Part shown: piece by piece, positions 13,389-27,400 of the stretch
How positions within the stretch are numbered: the first letter of the stretch is position 1
Layout of the letters: the number at the start of each line of letters is the position of its first letter
NCBI GenBank assembly: GCA_947172415.1
Contig: OX359198.1
Coordinates: 3,131,401 to 3,195,400 of the forward strand
Origin: Chondrosia reniformis
Lineage: Eukaryota; Porifera; Demospongiae; Chondrillida; Chondrillidae
Length of the DNA: 64,000 nucleotides
Reading direction: 5' to 3'
Position numbers and translations under genes: made by a program
Notes under the pieces: generated by a model
Seen by the model: only the letters and a program-made list of their open reading frames with translations
What the model was told of the DNA's origin: nothing
The model's database searches: none

Positions 13389-13843
13389 GTATGTACAAGT
13401 TGTATGTACTAGTTGTATGTTCTAGTTCTATGTACTAGTTGTATGTTCTAGTTCTATGTACTAGTAGTGTGTACTCATTGCTACCTGTGTGTACTAGTTC
13501 TATGTACTAGTTTTATATACTAGTTATATGCGCATGTTCTAGTTACATATATGTCATAGTTGTATGTACAAGTTGTATGTACTAGTTGTATGTACTAGTT
13601 GTAAGTAGTATTTGTTTGATCTAGTTTTATGTAGGTATGTGTACCACTGCTATGTACTAGTTACATTTACTAAGTATAGTTACTGATTGTATGTACTACT
13701 TGTATATACTAGTGGTGAGAAATTCTGTATGTACTAGTTACATACACTAGTTGTAGTTACTGGTCGTATGTACAAGTTGTTTGTACTAGATTTATGTATT
13801 AATGTATAGATATATGTAGTAGTTATATGTACTAGATCTATGT

Positions 13844-13970
13844 ATCTTTGTAAAGATTCATTGGCAGAGAGAAGAGTCCACTAAACTTTGTTTCTAGACA
13901 CTCCCAAAGTCGCAAGATAAACCTTTACAAAGATAAGTTCGGCACATTTAGAAGATTCCATTCTAGATCT
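13844..13970 (+). repeat. 127-bp hairpin block, copy 1
   Basis: Non-minisatellite DNA bounded by a 12-bp perfect inverted repeat, ATCTTTGTAAAG (13844-13855) and CTTTACAAAGAT (13923-13934), with AGATCT close to both outer edges. It could be a tiny MITE-like insertion that was then amplified with the array. No coding content is seen. Confidence 0.6.
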
Positions 13971-16055
13971 GTGTACTAGGTTTATGTACTAGTTGTATGT
14001 ACTAGTTGTATGTACTAGTTGTATATATGTTCTAGTTAGTAGTTGTATGTGCTAGTTATATGCACTAATTGTATGTACTAGCTGTATGTACTAGTTGTAT
14101 GTATTAATTGTATGTATTAGTAACAATCTGAATTTACTAGTTGAATATACTAGTTGTATGTAGTAGTTGTGTGTAATTGTTGTATGTACTAAGTATATGT
14201 ACTAGTTTTATGTACTAATTTTATGTCCTAGTTGTATGTGTACTAGTTCTATGTACTAGCTGTATTCTCTAGTTGTATTTACTACTAGTAACAATCTGTA
14301 TTTACTGATTGTATGTACTATTTGTATGTACAAGTTGTCTTTGCAAGGTATTTGTACTGGTTATATGTACTAGTTCTAAATACTACTTATAGAACTAGTT
14401 GTATGCACTAGTTGCATTTAGTAGTTGTATGTATATACTAGTAACCAGTTGTATGTTGTTAGTTGTACGTACTCGTTGTGTGTACTAGTTGTAGGAACTA
14501 GTCGTATGTACTAGTTGTATGAACTAGTAACTAGTTGTATATAATAGTTAGATATACTAGCTGTATGTACTACTAGTAACAATCTGTATTTAAAACTTGT
14601 ATGTACTAATTGTATGTACAAGTTGTAAGAGCAAGTTATATATACTAGTTATATGTACCAGTTCTATGTACTACTTATATTTACTAGTTGTAGTTACTAG
14701 TTGTATGTACTAGTTGTATGTACTAGTAACTAGTTGTATGTATTAATTGTATGAACTAGTTATATGTACTAGTTGTAAGAGCTAGTTGTTGTATGTACTA
14801 GTTGTATGTACTAGTACCTAGTTATATGTACTAGTTAGATATACTAGTTGTATCTACTAGTTGTTTATAATAGTAACTAGTTGTATGTACTAGTTAGATA
14901 TACTAGTTTTATGTACTAGTTGTTCGTACTAGTTAGTTGCATGTCCTAGTTGTAGATAGTAGTTGCATGTACTACTAACTAGTTGAATGGACTAGTTATA
15001 TGTACTAGTGGTATTTACTAGGTGTATACACTAGTTGTATATACCATTTCTATGCACTATTTCTATGTACTAGTTGTAATAGTTGTATGTACTAGTAACT
15101 AGTTGAATGGACTAGTTATATGTACTAGTGGTATTTACTTGGTGTATGAAGTAGTTGTATGTATTAGTAACAATAAGTATTTAATACTTGAATGTACTAG
15201 TTGTATGTACTAGTTGTATGTACTATTTGTATGTACTATTAGCCATCTGTGTGTACTATTTGTATGCCCTAGTTGTATGTATTAGTTGTATGTACTAGTT
15301 GTATATACAAGTTATATGTACTGGCTATATGAACTAGTTCTATGTAATACTTATTGTACTAGTTGTTAGTACTAGTTGTATGGAGTAGTTGTATGTTCTA
15401 TTTGTGTGTAGTAGTAACTAGTTGTATGTACTAGTTATATGTACTCATTGTATGTACTAGCTGTATGTACTAGTTGTATGTACTAATTGTTTATTATACT
15501 TGTATGTAAAAGTTGAATTTACTAGTAACTAGTTGTATATACTACTTGTAAGTACTAGTTGTATGTACATGTTATATGTACTAGTTGTATGTACTAGTTA
15601 TAGTAATAGTTGTACGTACTAATTGAATGTACTATTTGTATATTCTAGTTGTATGTACTAGTTGGATGTAGTAGTAACTAGTTATATGCAGTAGTTATAT
15701 GTACTATTTGTATATAATAGCTTTATGTACTAGTTGAATGTACTAGTAACAAACTGTATTTACTACTTGTATATACTAGTTGTATGAACTAGTTTTATGT
15801 AGTTATATGTACTAAATATATATTCTAGTTATATTTACTAATTGTAGTTACTAGTTGTAGGGACTAGTTGTATGTACTAGTTCTATATATTAGTCCTATG
15901 TACTAGTTATATCTTCTAGTTGCATGTACTAGTTGTATGTACTAGTAACTAGTTGAATGTACTAGTTATATGTAGTAGTTGTATGTACTAGTTGTACAAA
16001 CTAGTTGTATGTACTAGAAACACTCTGCATTTAATACTTGTATGTCCTAGTTGTA

Positions 16056-17896
16056 TGTACTAGTTGTATTTACCAGTTGTAGTTACTAGTTGTATATACT
16101 AGTTGTATGTACTACTTGTATGTACTACTTGTATGTACTAGTTGTGTGCAATTGTTCTATGTATACTTATTTGTACTAGTTGTATATACTAACTTTTAGG
16201 TACTAATTATATGTACTAATTGTATGTACTAATTGTGTGTAATAGTTGTGTGTTCTAGTTATTTGTACTAGTTATTTGTACTAGTTATTTGTACTAGTTG
16301 TAGTTATTAGTTGTAACAATTGTATGTACTAGTTGCTTTTATTAGTAACTATCTGTATGTCCTAGTTGTATGTACTAGTTTTATGTCCTAGTTGTAGGAC
16401 TAGTTGTATGTACTAGTTGTATGTACTGGTAGTTGTTCTAGTTTATGTACTATTTATATGAACTAGTTATATGTATATGTATTGGTTAAATATAATAATT
16501 GTATGTACTAGTTATATGTACTCGTTATATGTACTAGGTCTATGGACTAGTTGTAGTTCTAGTTGTATTTACTAGTTGTATGTACTAGTCGTATGTACTA
16601 GTTGTATGTACTAGTTGTTTGTACTCATTGAATGTACTATTTAATTGTACAATGCAGTTGTATGTACTAGTTGTAAGTACACACTAATAGTTGCTTGTTC
16701 TAGTTGTATGCACTAGCATTTGTTGTATTTACTAGTTGGAGGTTCTATTTGTATTTACTCAATTGTAAGTAGTGGTTGCATGTTGTAATTATTTGTAGTA
16801 ATTTTAGGTACTACTTTTGTGCTAGTTGTATGTTCTGATCGTATGTAATAGTTTTATGTACTTGTTATATATATTAGTTGCATGTATAAACTAGTTCTAT
16901 GTACTAGTAGTATGTTCTAGTTTTATGTACTATATATAAGTACTAGTTATATGTATAAGTACTGGTTGCATACACCAGTTGGATGTATTAGTTATATGTA
17001 CTAGTTATATGTACTGGTCATATGTACTGGGTATATGTACTAGCTCTATGCCTTAGTGTTAGTACTAGTTGTATGTACAAGAAACTATCTGTATGTCTTA
17101 GTTGTATGTACTAGCAGGCTATATAGTTATATGTACTAGTTGTATGTACTAGTTATTATGTACTAGTTGTACCTACTAGTTCCATGTACTAGTTCTATGT
17201 ACTAGTTCTATGTATTAGTAACTATCTGTATGTACTAATTGTAGGCACTAGAAGTATGTACTAGTGGTATATAGGTATACGTTCTACTTGTATGTTCTAG
17301 TTGTGCGTAATTGTTGTATGTACTATTTATATTTACTAGTTGTATGTACCAGTTGAAGTCCTAGTTGTATGTACTAATAACTAGTATTTGTACTAGTTAT
17401 ATGTACTAGTTGTATGTACTATTTGTATGTACTAGTTATATGTACTAGTGGTATTTACTAATTGTATGTACTAGTTGTATGTACTAGAAACAATCTGTAC
17501 TTACTAGTTGTATGTACTAGTTGTATATACTAGTTCTAGGTAATAGATCTATGTACTAGTTGTATATACTAGTTCTAGGTGATAGATCTATGTACTAGTT
17601 GTAAATACTTGTTGTATGTACTAGTTGTATGTACTAGTTTTATATACTAGTTCTAGGTAATAGATCTATGTACTAGTTGTATATACTAGTTGTATGTACT
17701 AGTTGTATGTACTAGTAACTAGTTGTATGAGCTAGTTATATGTACTAGTTGTATGTACTACTTGTATGTACTAGTTGTATTTACTGGTTACATGGACTAG
17801 TTGTATTTACTAGTTATATGTACGGGTTATATGTACAAGTTCTATGTATTAGTTCTATGTACCAGTTGTATGGACTAGTCGCATGAACTACGAGTA
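16056..17896 (+). repeat. 1841-bp tandem duplication, copy 1
   Basis: The segment from TTGTATTTACCAG (16064) onward recurs 1841 bp downstream (17905), reading through many idiosyncratic words (GTGCAATTGTTC, AATGCAGTTG, AGCAGGCTATATAG). I saw only an isolated difference, G against C in TTAGTTGTATG/TTAGTTCTATG. Boundaries are approximate. Confidence 0.88.
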
Positions 17897-19737
17897 TGTA
17901 CTAGTTGTATTTACCAGTTGTAGTTACTAGTTGTATATACTAGTTGTATGTACTACTTGTATGTACTACTTGTATGTACTAGTTGTGTGCAATTGTTCTA
18001 TGTATACTTATTTGTACTAGTTGTATATACTAACTTTTAGGTACTAATTATATGTACTAATTGTATGTACTAATTGTGTGTAATAGTTGTGTGTTCTAGT
18101 TATTTGTACTAGTTATTTGTACTAGTTATTTGTACTAGTTGTAGTTATTAGTTGTAACAATTGTATGTACTAGTTGCTTTTATTAGTAACTATCTGTATG
18201 TCCTAGTTGTATGTACTAGTTTTATGTCCTAGTTGTAGGACTAGTTGTATGTACTAGTTGTATGTACTGGTAGTTGTTCTAGTTTATGTACTATTTATAT
18301 GAACTAGTTATATGTATATGTATTGGTTAAATATAATAATTGTATGTACTAGTTATATGTACTCGTTATATGTACTAGGTCTATGGACTAGTTGTAGTTC
18401 TAGTTGTATTTACTAGTTGTATGTACTAGTCGTATGTACTAGTTGTATGTACTAGTTGTTTGTACTCATTGAATGTACTATTTAATTGTACAATGCAGTT
18501 GTATGTACTAGTTGTAAGTACACACTAATAGTTGCTTGTTCTAGTTGTATGCACTAGCATTTGTTGTATTTACTAGTTGGAGGTTCTATTTGTATTTACT
18601 CAATTGTAAGTAGTGGTTGCATGTTGTAATTATTTGTAGTAATTTTAGGTACTACTTTTGTGCTAGTTGTATGTTCTGATCGTATGTAATAGTTTTATGT
18701 ACTTGTTATATATATTAGTTGCATGTATAAACTAGTTCTATGTACTAGTAGTATGTTCTAGTTTTATGTACTATATATAAGTACTAGTTATATGTATAAG
18801 TACTGGTTGCATACACCAGTTGGATGTATTAGTTATATGTACTAGTTATATGTACTGGTCATATGTACTGGGTATATGTACTAGCTCTATGCCTTAGTGT
18901 TAGTACTAGTTGTATGTACAAGAAACTATCTGTATGTCTTAGTTCTATGTACTAGCAGGCTATATAGTTATATGTACTAGTTGTATGTACTAGTTATTAT
19001 GTACTAGTTGTACCTACTAGTTCCATGTACTAGTTCTATGTACTAGTTCTATGTATTAGTAACTATCTGTATGTACTAATTGTAGGCACTAGAAGTATGT
19101 ACTAGTGGTATATAGGTATACGTTCTACTTGTATGTTCTAGTTGTGCGTAATTGTTGTATGTACTATTTATATTTACTAGTTGTATGTACCAGTTGAAGT
19201 CCTAGTTGTATGTACTAATAACTAGTATTTGTACTAGTTATATGTACTAGTTGTATGTACTATTTGTATGTACTAGTTATATGTACTAGTGGTATTTACT
19301 AATTGTATGTACTAGTTGTATGTACTAGAAACAATCTGTACTTACTAGTTGTATGTACTAGTTGTATATACTAGTTCTAGGTAATAGATCTATGTACTAG
19401 TTGTATATACTAGTTCTAGGTGATAGATCTATGTACTAGTTGTAAATACTTGTTGTATGTACTAGTTGTATGTACTAGTTTTATATACTAGTTCTAGGTA
19501 ATAGATCTATGTACTAGTTGTATATACTAGTTGTATGTACTAGTTGTATGTACTAGTAACTAGTTGTATGAGCTAGTTATATGTACTAGTTGTATGTACT
19601 ACTTGTATGTACTAGTTGTATTTACTGGTTACATGGACTAGTTGTATTTACTAGTTATATGTACGGGTTATATGTACAAGTTCTATGTATTAGTTCTATG
19701 TACCAGTTGTATGGACTAGTCGCATGAACTACGAGTA
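17897..19737 (+). repeat. 1841-bp tandem duplication, copy 2
   Basis: Second copy of the preceding segment, ending at CGCATGAACTACGAG as copy 1 does. Related single copies occur near 26580-28400 and, in pieces, 35820-36750, 36760-37240 and 37845-38150. Confidence 0.88.
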
Positions 19738-20452
19738 TGTACTAGTTGTATGTACTAGTTGTATGTACTACTTGTATGTACTAGTTGTATGTACTAGTAA
19801 GTCATTGTATGTACTAGATGTGCATAGCGGATGACTGTAGTAGTAACCAGTTGTATGAAATAGTTGTATGTATTAGTTCTTTGTACTAGTTATAGTAATA
19901 GTTGTTCGTATTAATTGAATGTACTATTTGTATATACTAGTTGTGTGTACTAGTTGTATGTGCTATTAACTAGTTGTATACCATAGTTATATTTACTATT
20001 TGTATATAGTAGTTTAATGTACTATTTGAATGTACTAGTAACAATCTGTATTTACTACTTGTATATACCAACTGTATGTACTAGATGTATGTAGTTATAT
20101 GTACTAAATATATATACCAGTTATATTTAGTAGTTGAAGTGACTAGGTGTATGTACTAGTTGTAGGGACTAGTTGTATGTGCTAGTAACTAGTAGTATGG
20201 ACTAGTATCTAGTTGTATATGTACTAGTTAGATATACTAGTTGTATGTACTAGTAACTATCTGTATGTACTAATTTGTTGTACTATTTGTATGTACTAGT
20301 TGTATGCAGATATATGTACTACTTTTATGTATTAGACGTGTGAAATGGTTGTATGTACTTATTATATTTACTAGTAGTAGTTATTAGTTGTATGTACTAG
20401 TTGTATTTACTAGTTGTATGTTCTAGTTGTATATAATAGTTCCATATACTAG

Positions 20453-20734
20453 ACCAGAGATCATCCACAAAATCAGCTTCAGAGAAATGCTTAAATGATT
20501 GAACATCGAGCAGGTTTAGTGACAGGAAGGGCAAGATCTAGAAGGATAGGAAGATGATTGGAGATAACACAGTCAAGTACCATTGATTTGGAGATTGGGA
20601 CATCGGGCGTGGTAAGGAAGAGGTCAATGAAAGAATTGGAAGATTCAGAGATTCTTGTAGGCTGGGAGATAGGTTGAATTAAGGAGTGGAAACTAGGAAG
20701 CCATACAAAAGTTTAGTGTTAGGTTTCGCCAAGT
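20453..20734 (-). mobile_element. LINE apurinic-endonuclease fragment, copy 1
   Basis: About 282 bp of non-satellite DNA. On the minus strand one frame (about 20720 down to a TAA at 20492-20494) contains PTRISESSNSFIDLFLTT and then ISNHLPILLDLAL. This matches the C-terminal part of the exonuclease-endonuclease-phosphatase domain of LINE elements, whose usual pattern is PTRI.....T.IDL.......SDH.PI. The catalytic SDH motif reads SNH here, so the expected aspartate is lost. Both ends are truncated directly against minisatellite. It is a dead fragment, and the LINE clade cannot be named from this piece. Confidence 0.65.
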
Positions 20735-21120
20735 ACTAGTTGTATGTACTAGTAAGTAGTTGTATTTAGTAGTTATATATACTAATTTTATGTATTAGCT
20801 GTATATACTAGTTCTATGCACTAGTTGTATGTTATAGTTGTATGTACTAGTTGTATGTACTAGTTATTTGTACTAGATGTATGTACTAGTTGGATGGAAT
20901 AGGTGTAAGTAATAGTAACAATATGTATTTACTAATTGTATGTACTACTATGTACTAGTTGTATGTAGTTATATGTACTAATTTTATGTACTAGTTGTGT
21001 GTAATTGTTGTATGTACTAGTTATATGTACTAGTTGTATGAAACAATTTTATGTACTAGTTGTATGTACTAGTAAGTAGTTGTATGAACTAGTTGTATGT
21101 ACTAGTAAGTAATTGTATGT

Positions 21121-22395
21121 ACTACGCATGTGTAACATGTCCACAAATTTCCCATTTTGTAAATCGTCTTATTAGTGCTTTCAGAGGTGTCACATTCCAG
21201 GCGGAAGTGTCTCTAGCATGTGACCTGCGCGTGAACCGAAGCACCAGCCACTGAAACGTCACGAGCCATCACTAGTCGTTACCATGTTAAATTATCAATT
21301 GTGAAAACTTATGAGCAAATTATATAGTATAGTGGAGGAAGGCCAACGACGGAGGAAGGCCAAAAAAGGCCTACGTGACCGAAACATTCTATTTTTCTTT
21401 TGATTATACTACGTTAAAAATCAAAGGAAGAATAGAACGTTTTTCTTTTGATTATACTACGTTAATAATCAAAAAAGAATAGAACATTTCTGTCACATAA
21501 GCCGTATTATAATAGCTGAGGAATTGAGGCTTACGTGACCGAAACGTTCTATTTTCTTTTGATTATACTTCATTAATTGCTCATACATTTTCGCCATTGA
21601 TAATTACGTAGATATTAGTAGACATGCATTATGCTTACGGTTTCCACTTACCTCTTACAACAACAAAAAACTCCGATCAAAGAAACTGTATCGCTACCGA
21701 GAAGCCTTACTTGACATATCAACTTCGGAAGTCTAATGTTTGTACCAAATATTTGGGTGCCTGTTAAACGTCATAAGACGTCATTTTATGATGGCTCAAC
21801 TATACTACTAATTTTGGCTGACAATCACGTGACAATACCATTACTTGAAGGAGAAGAGACAAATGGAAAACGAACCGATTATTAGACAGTGGAGAATTGT
21901 ATATCTAACCATTTTTTGACATCAATCTCTTCAGTAAGTAACAGCCTAAAAGTTGTATGTATACTCCTGGAATATTCCCTTGTTTAACTGAGATATTAAG
22001 TACTAGAGGCACCTGATAAAGGTACGAAAATACGTTTTCAATTATAATTCAAAAACTAAAGGGAATTTAAAAGGAATATACATACCATCGTTAGATATCA
22101 TTATCCTTCATAGATTGGTGTCACCATTTATTCTATATTCGTATTTTCCACTATCTAATAAAACATTTTTGGGGATTTGGCACCTATCACTTACGGCCGC
22201 TTACGTTCTCCTTTAAGACTGCAATCGTGACGCTCTTGTAGCCAAGATATTAAGAAAGAATAGCGCTTCAATTCTATATAACTTGTTTAGTGATACGATG
22301 TTTCTAAAGTAAAATAGAATAAATTAAAAAAGAGTGTTAGTTAGCGACTTTTATCGAAACTTTCTGGAAGTATGGACATGTTCCACTAGCGTAGT
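21121..22395 (+). mobile_element. Unclassified 1275-bp terminal-inverted-repeat element
   Basis: The ends are inverted copies: ACTACGCATGTGTAACATG... at the left and, read on the other strand, ACTACGCTAGTGGAACATG... at the right. They match at 20 of the first 23 positions, both continuing to CATGTCCA. No clean target-site duplication could be resolved. No convincing coding frame exists. Near the left end a roughly 38-bp motif (CTACGTGACCGAAAC, TTCTATTTT, CTTTTGATTATAC) occurs at 21371 and 21530 in plus orientation, and inverted at 21468-21502 plus a partial copy at 21418. This gives nested hairpins. A non-autonomous DNA transposon is the likeliest reading. The superfamily is unknown. Confidence 0.6.
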
Positions 22396-24303
22396 TATAT
22401 TTACTAGTTTTATGTACTAGGTGTATGTACTAATTGTATTTACTAGTTCTATGTACTAGTTGTTTGAACTAGCTGTATGTAGTTATATGTACTACATGTG
22501 TGCACTAGTTGTGCGAAATTTGTGTATGTACAAGTTATATATACTAGTTGTAGTTACTAGTTGTATGTACTAGTTGTATGTAGTAGTTGTATGTACTAGT
22601 TGTACGTGCTAGTAACTAGATAATTGCACTAGTTCTATGTACTAGTTCTGTGTACTTGTTTTATGTACTAGTTGAAAGTACTAGTTCTTTATAAGTTCTA
22701 GTTAGTAGTTGTATGTACTAGTTATATGTATAAGTTATATGTACTAGCTGTATATACTAGTTGTATTTACTAGTTGTATGTACTAGTTGTTTGAACTAGT
22801 TTTATGTAGTTTTATGTACTACTTGTTTGTACTAGTTGTGCGAAATTTGTGTATGTACTAGTTACTAGTTGTATGTACTAGTTGTTTGAACTAGCTGTAT
22901 GTAGTTATATGTACTACATGTGTGCACTAGTTGTGCGAAATTTGTGTATGTACAAGTTATATATACTAGTTGTAGTTACTAGTTGTATGTACTAGTTGTA
23001 TGTACTAGTTGTATGTACTAGTTGTAAGTGCTAGTAATTAGATAAATGAACTAGTTCTATGTACTAGTTCTGTGTACTTGTTTTATGTAGTAGTTGAAAG
23101 TACTAGTTCTTTATAAGTTTTATTTAGTAGTTGTATGTACTAGTTATATGTACTAGTTATATGTACTAGCTGTATGTACTAGTTGTGTTTACTAGTTATA
23201 TGTACTGGTTGTTTGAACTAGTTTTATGTAGTTTTATGTACTACTTGTTTGTACTAGTTGTGCGAAATTTGTGTATGTACTAATTATATTTACTAGTTGT
23301 AGTTACTAGTTGTATGCACTAATTGTATGTACTAGTTACAATCTGTATTTTCTAGTTGCATGTGTTAGTTATACGTACTAGTTGTATGAAGTAATTGTAT
23401 AAACTAAATGTATGTACTAGTAACTATCTGTATTTATTAGTTGTATATATTAGTTGTAAGCAGTTATATTTACTAGTTGTATGTACTAATTGTGTGTAAT
23501 TGTTGTATGGACTAGTTATAAGTATTAGTTCTATGTACTAGTTGTATGTACTAGTAAGTAATTGCATGTACTAGTTATATGTACTAGTTGTATGTACTAG
23601 TTGTATGTACTAGGTGTATGTACTAATTGTATGTACTAGATGAAAGTACTAGTAACAATCTGTATTTACTAACTCTTTGTATTATTGTACGTACTAATTG
23701 TATATTCTAGTATCAATCTGTATTTAGTGGTGGACATGTACTAGTTATATGTACTAGTTGTATGTACTACTTATATGTACTAGTTGAATGTACTAAATTT
23801 ATGTACTAGTTGTACGTACTAGTAAGTACTTGCATGTACTAGTTGTATTAACTAGTTATTTGTAGTTATATGTACTAGTTGTATGTGCTAATTGTGAATA
23901 TATAATTGTTGTATGTACTAGTCATATGTACTAATTGTCTATACTAATTGTATGTACTAGATGTATGTACTAGTAGGTAATTACGTGGCATAGTTGAATG
24001 TACTAGTTGTTTATACTAATTTTATGTACTAGCTCCATGTACTAGTTGTATGTACTAGTCGTAAGTGGTATTTGTTTGATCTAGTTTTATGTAGGTATGT
24101 GTACCACTGCTATGTACTAGTTACATTTACTAAGTATAGTTACTGATTGTATGTACTACTTGTATATATCAGTGGTGTGAATTTCTGTATGTACTAGTTA
24201 CATACACTAATTGTAGTTACTTGTCGTATGTACAAGTTGTTTGTACTAGATTTATGTACTAATGTATAGATATATGTAGTAGTTATATGTACTAGATCTA
24301 TGT

Positions 24304-24430
24304 ATCTTTGTAAAGATTCATTGGCAGAAAGAGGAGTCCACTAAACTTTGTTTCTAGACACTCCCAAAGTCGCAAGATAAACCTTTACAAAGATAAGTTC
24401 AGCGCATTTAGAAGATTCCATTCTAGATCT
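24304..24430 (+). repeat. 127-bp hairpin block, copy 2
   Basis: Near-identical to 13844-13970 with a few base changes (GAAAGAGGAGTCC, TTCAGCGCATT). The ATCTTTGTAAAG/CTTTACAAAGAT arms are intact. Confidence 0.6.
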
Positions 24431-27400
24431 GTGTACTAGGTTTATGTACTAGTTGTATGTACTAGTTGTATATATGTTCTAGTTAGTAGTTGTATGTGCT
24501 AGTTATATGCACTAATTGTATGTACTAGCTGTATGTACTAGTTGTATGTATTAATTGTATGTATTAGTAACAATCTGAATTTACTAGTTGAATATACTAG
24601 TTGTATGTAGTAGTTGTGTGTAATTGTTGTATGTACTAAGTATATGTACTAGTTTTATGTACTAATTTTATGTCCTAGTTGTATGTGTACTAGTTCTATG
24701 TACTAGCTGTATTCTCTAGTTGTATGTACTAGCTGTATTCTCTAGTTGTATGAACTACTAGTAACAATCTGTATTTACTGATTGTATGTACTATTTGTAT
24801 GTACAAGTTGTCTTTGCAAGGTATTTGTACTGGTTATATGTACTAGTTCTAAATACTACTTATAGAACTAGTTGTATGCACTAGTTGCATTTAGTAGTTG
24901 TATGTATATACTAGTAACCAGTTGTATGTTGTTAGTTGTACGTACTCGTTGTGTGTACTAGTTGTAGGAACTAGTCGTATGTGCTAGTTGTATGAACTAG
25001 TAACTAGTTGTATATAATAGTTAGATATACTAGCTATGTACTACTAGTAACAATCTGTATTTAATACTTGTATGTACTAATTGTATGTACAAGTTGTAAG
25101 AGCAAGTTATATATACTAGTTATATGTACCAGTTCTATGTACTACTTATATTTACTAGTTCTAGTTACTAGTTCTATGTACTAGTTGTATGTACTAGTAA
25201 CTAGTTGTATGTATTAATTGTATGTACTAGTTATATGTACTAGTTGTAAGAGCTAGTTGTTGTATGTACTAGTTGTATGTACTAGTAACTAGTTGTATGT
25301 ACTAGTTAGATATACTAGTTTTATGTACTAGTTGTATGTACTAGTTAGATATACTAGTTTTATGTACTAGTTGTATGTACTAGTTAGTTGCATGTCCTAG
25401 TTGTAGATAGTAGTTGCATGTACTACTAACTAGTTGAATGGACTAGTTATATGTACTAGTGGTATTTACTAGTTGTATACACTAGTTGTATATACCATTT
25501 CTATGCACTATTTCTATGTACTAGTTGTAATAGTTGTATGTATTAGTAACTAGTTGAATGGACTAGTTATATGTACTAGTGGTATTTACTAGGTGTATGA
25601 AGTAGTTGTACGTATTAGTAACAATAATTATTTAATACTTGAATGTACTAGTTGTATGTACTAGTTAGATGTATTAGTTGCATGTACTAGTTGTATGTAC
25701 TATTTGTATGTACTATTAGCCATCTGTGTGTACTATTTGTATGCCCTAGTTGTATGTATTAGTTGTATGTACTAGTTGTATATACAAGTTATATGTACTG
25801 GCTATATGAACTAGTTCTATGTAATACTTATTGTACTAGTTGTTAGTACTAGTTGTATGGAGTAGTTGTATGTTCTATTTGTGTGTAGTAGTAACTAGTT
25901 GTATGTACTAGTTATATGTACTCATTGTATGTACTAGCTGTATGTACTAGTTGTATGTACTAATTGTTTATTATACTTGTATGTAAAAGTTGAATTTACT
26001 AGTAACTAGTTGTATATACTACTTGTAAGTACTAGTTGTATGTACATGTTATATGTACTAGTTGTATGTACTAGTTATAGTAATAGTTGTACGTACTAAT
26101 TGAATGCACTATTTGTATATTCTAGTTGTATGTACTAGTTGGATGTAGTAGTAACTAGTTATATGCAGTAGTTATATGTACTATTTGTATATAATAGCTT
26201 TATGTACTAGTTGAATGTACTAGTAACAAACTGTATTTACTACTTGTATATACTAGTTGTATGAACTAGTTTTATGTAGTTATATGTACTAAATATATAT
26301 TCTAGTTATATTTACTAATTGTAGTTACTAGTTGTAGGGACTAGTTGTATGTACTAGTTGTATGTACTAGTTAGATATACTAGTTGTATATACTAGTTCT
26401 ATATATTAGTCCTATGTACTAGTTATATCTTCTAGTTGCATGTACTAGTTGTATGTACTAGTAACTAGTTGAATGTACTAGTTATATGTAGTAGTTGTAT
26501 GTACTAGTTGTACAAACTAGTTGTATGTACTAGTAACACTCTGCATTTAATACTTGTATGTCCTAGTTGTATGTACTAGTTGTATTTACCAGTTGTAGTT
26601 ACTAGTTGTATATACTAGTTGTATGTACTACTTGTATGTACTACTTGTATGTACTAGTTGTGTGCAATTGTTCTATGTATACTTATTTGTACTAGTTGTA
26701 TATACTAACTTTTAGGTACTAATTATATGTACTAATTGTATGTACTAATTGTGTGTAATAGTTGTGTGTTCTAGTTATTTGTACTAGTTATTTGTACTAG
26801 TTGTAGTTATTAGTTGTAACAATTGTATGTACTAGTTGCTTTTATTAGTAACTATCTGTATGTCCTAGTTGTATGTACTAGTTTTATGTCCTAGTTGTAG
26901 GACTAGTTGTATGTACTAGTTGTATGTACTGGTAGTTGTTCTAGTTTATGTACTATTTATATGAACTAGTTATATGTATATGTATTGGTTAAATATAATA
27001 ATTGTATGTACTAGTTATATGTACTCGTTATATGTACTAGGTCTATGGACTAGTTGTAGTTCTAGTTGTATTTACTAGTTGTATGTACTAGTCGTATGTA
27101 CTAGTTGTATGTACTAGTTGTTTGTACTCATTGAATGTACTATTTAAATGTACAATGCAGTTGTATGTACTAGTTGTAAGTACACACTAATATTTGCTTG
27201 TTCTAGTTGTATGCACTAGCATTTGTTGTATTTACTAGTTGGAGGTTCTATTTGTATTTACTCAATTGTAAGTAGTGGTTGCATGTTGTAATTATTTGTA
27301 GTAATTTTAGGTACTACTTTTGTGCTAGTTGTATGTTCTGATCGTATGTAATAGTTTTATGTACTTGTTATATATATTAGTTGCATGTATAAACTAGTTC

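Larger units (their letters stand above)
13570..21020 (+). repeat. Higher-order unit H1 of satellite C
   Basis: First copy of a long unit recognisable by private words such as TTTGTTTGATCTAG (13611), the 127-bp hairpin block and the LINE fragment at 20453. Relative to H2 it contains one extra 1841-bp segment: the offset to H2 falls from 10460 at its start to about 8668 near 19798. Confidence 0.85.
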
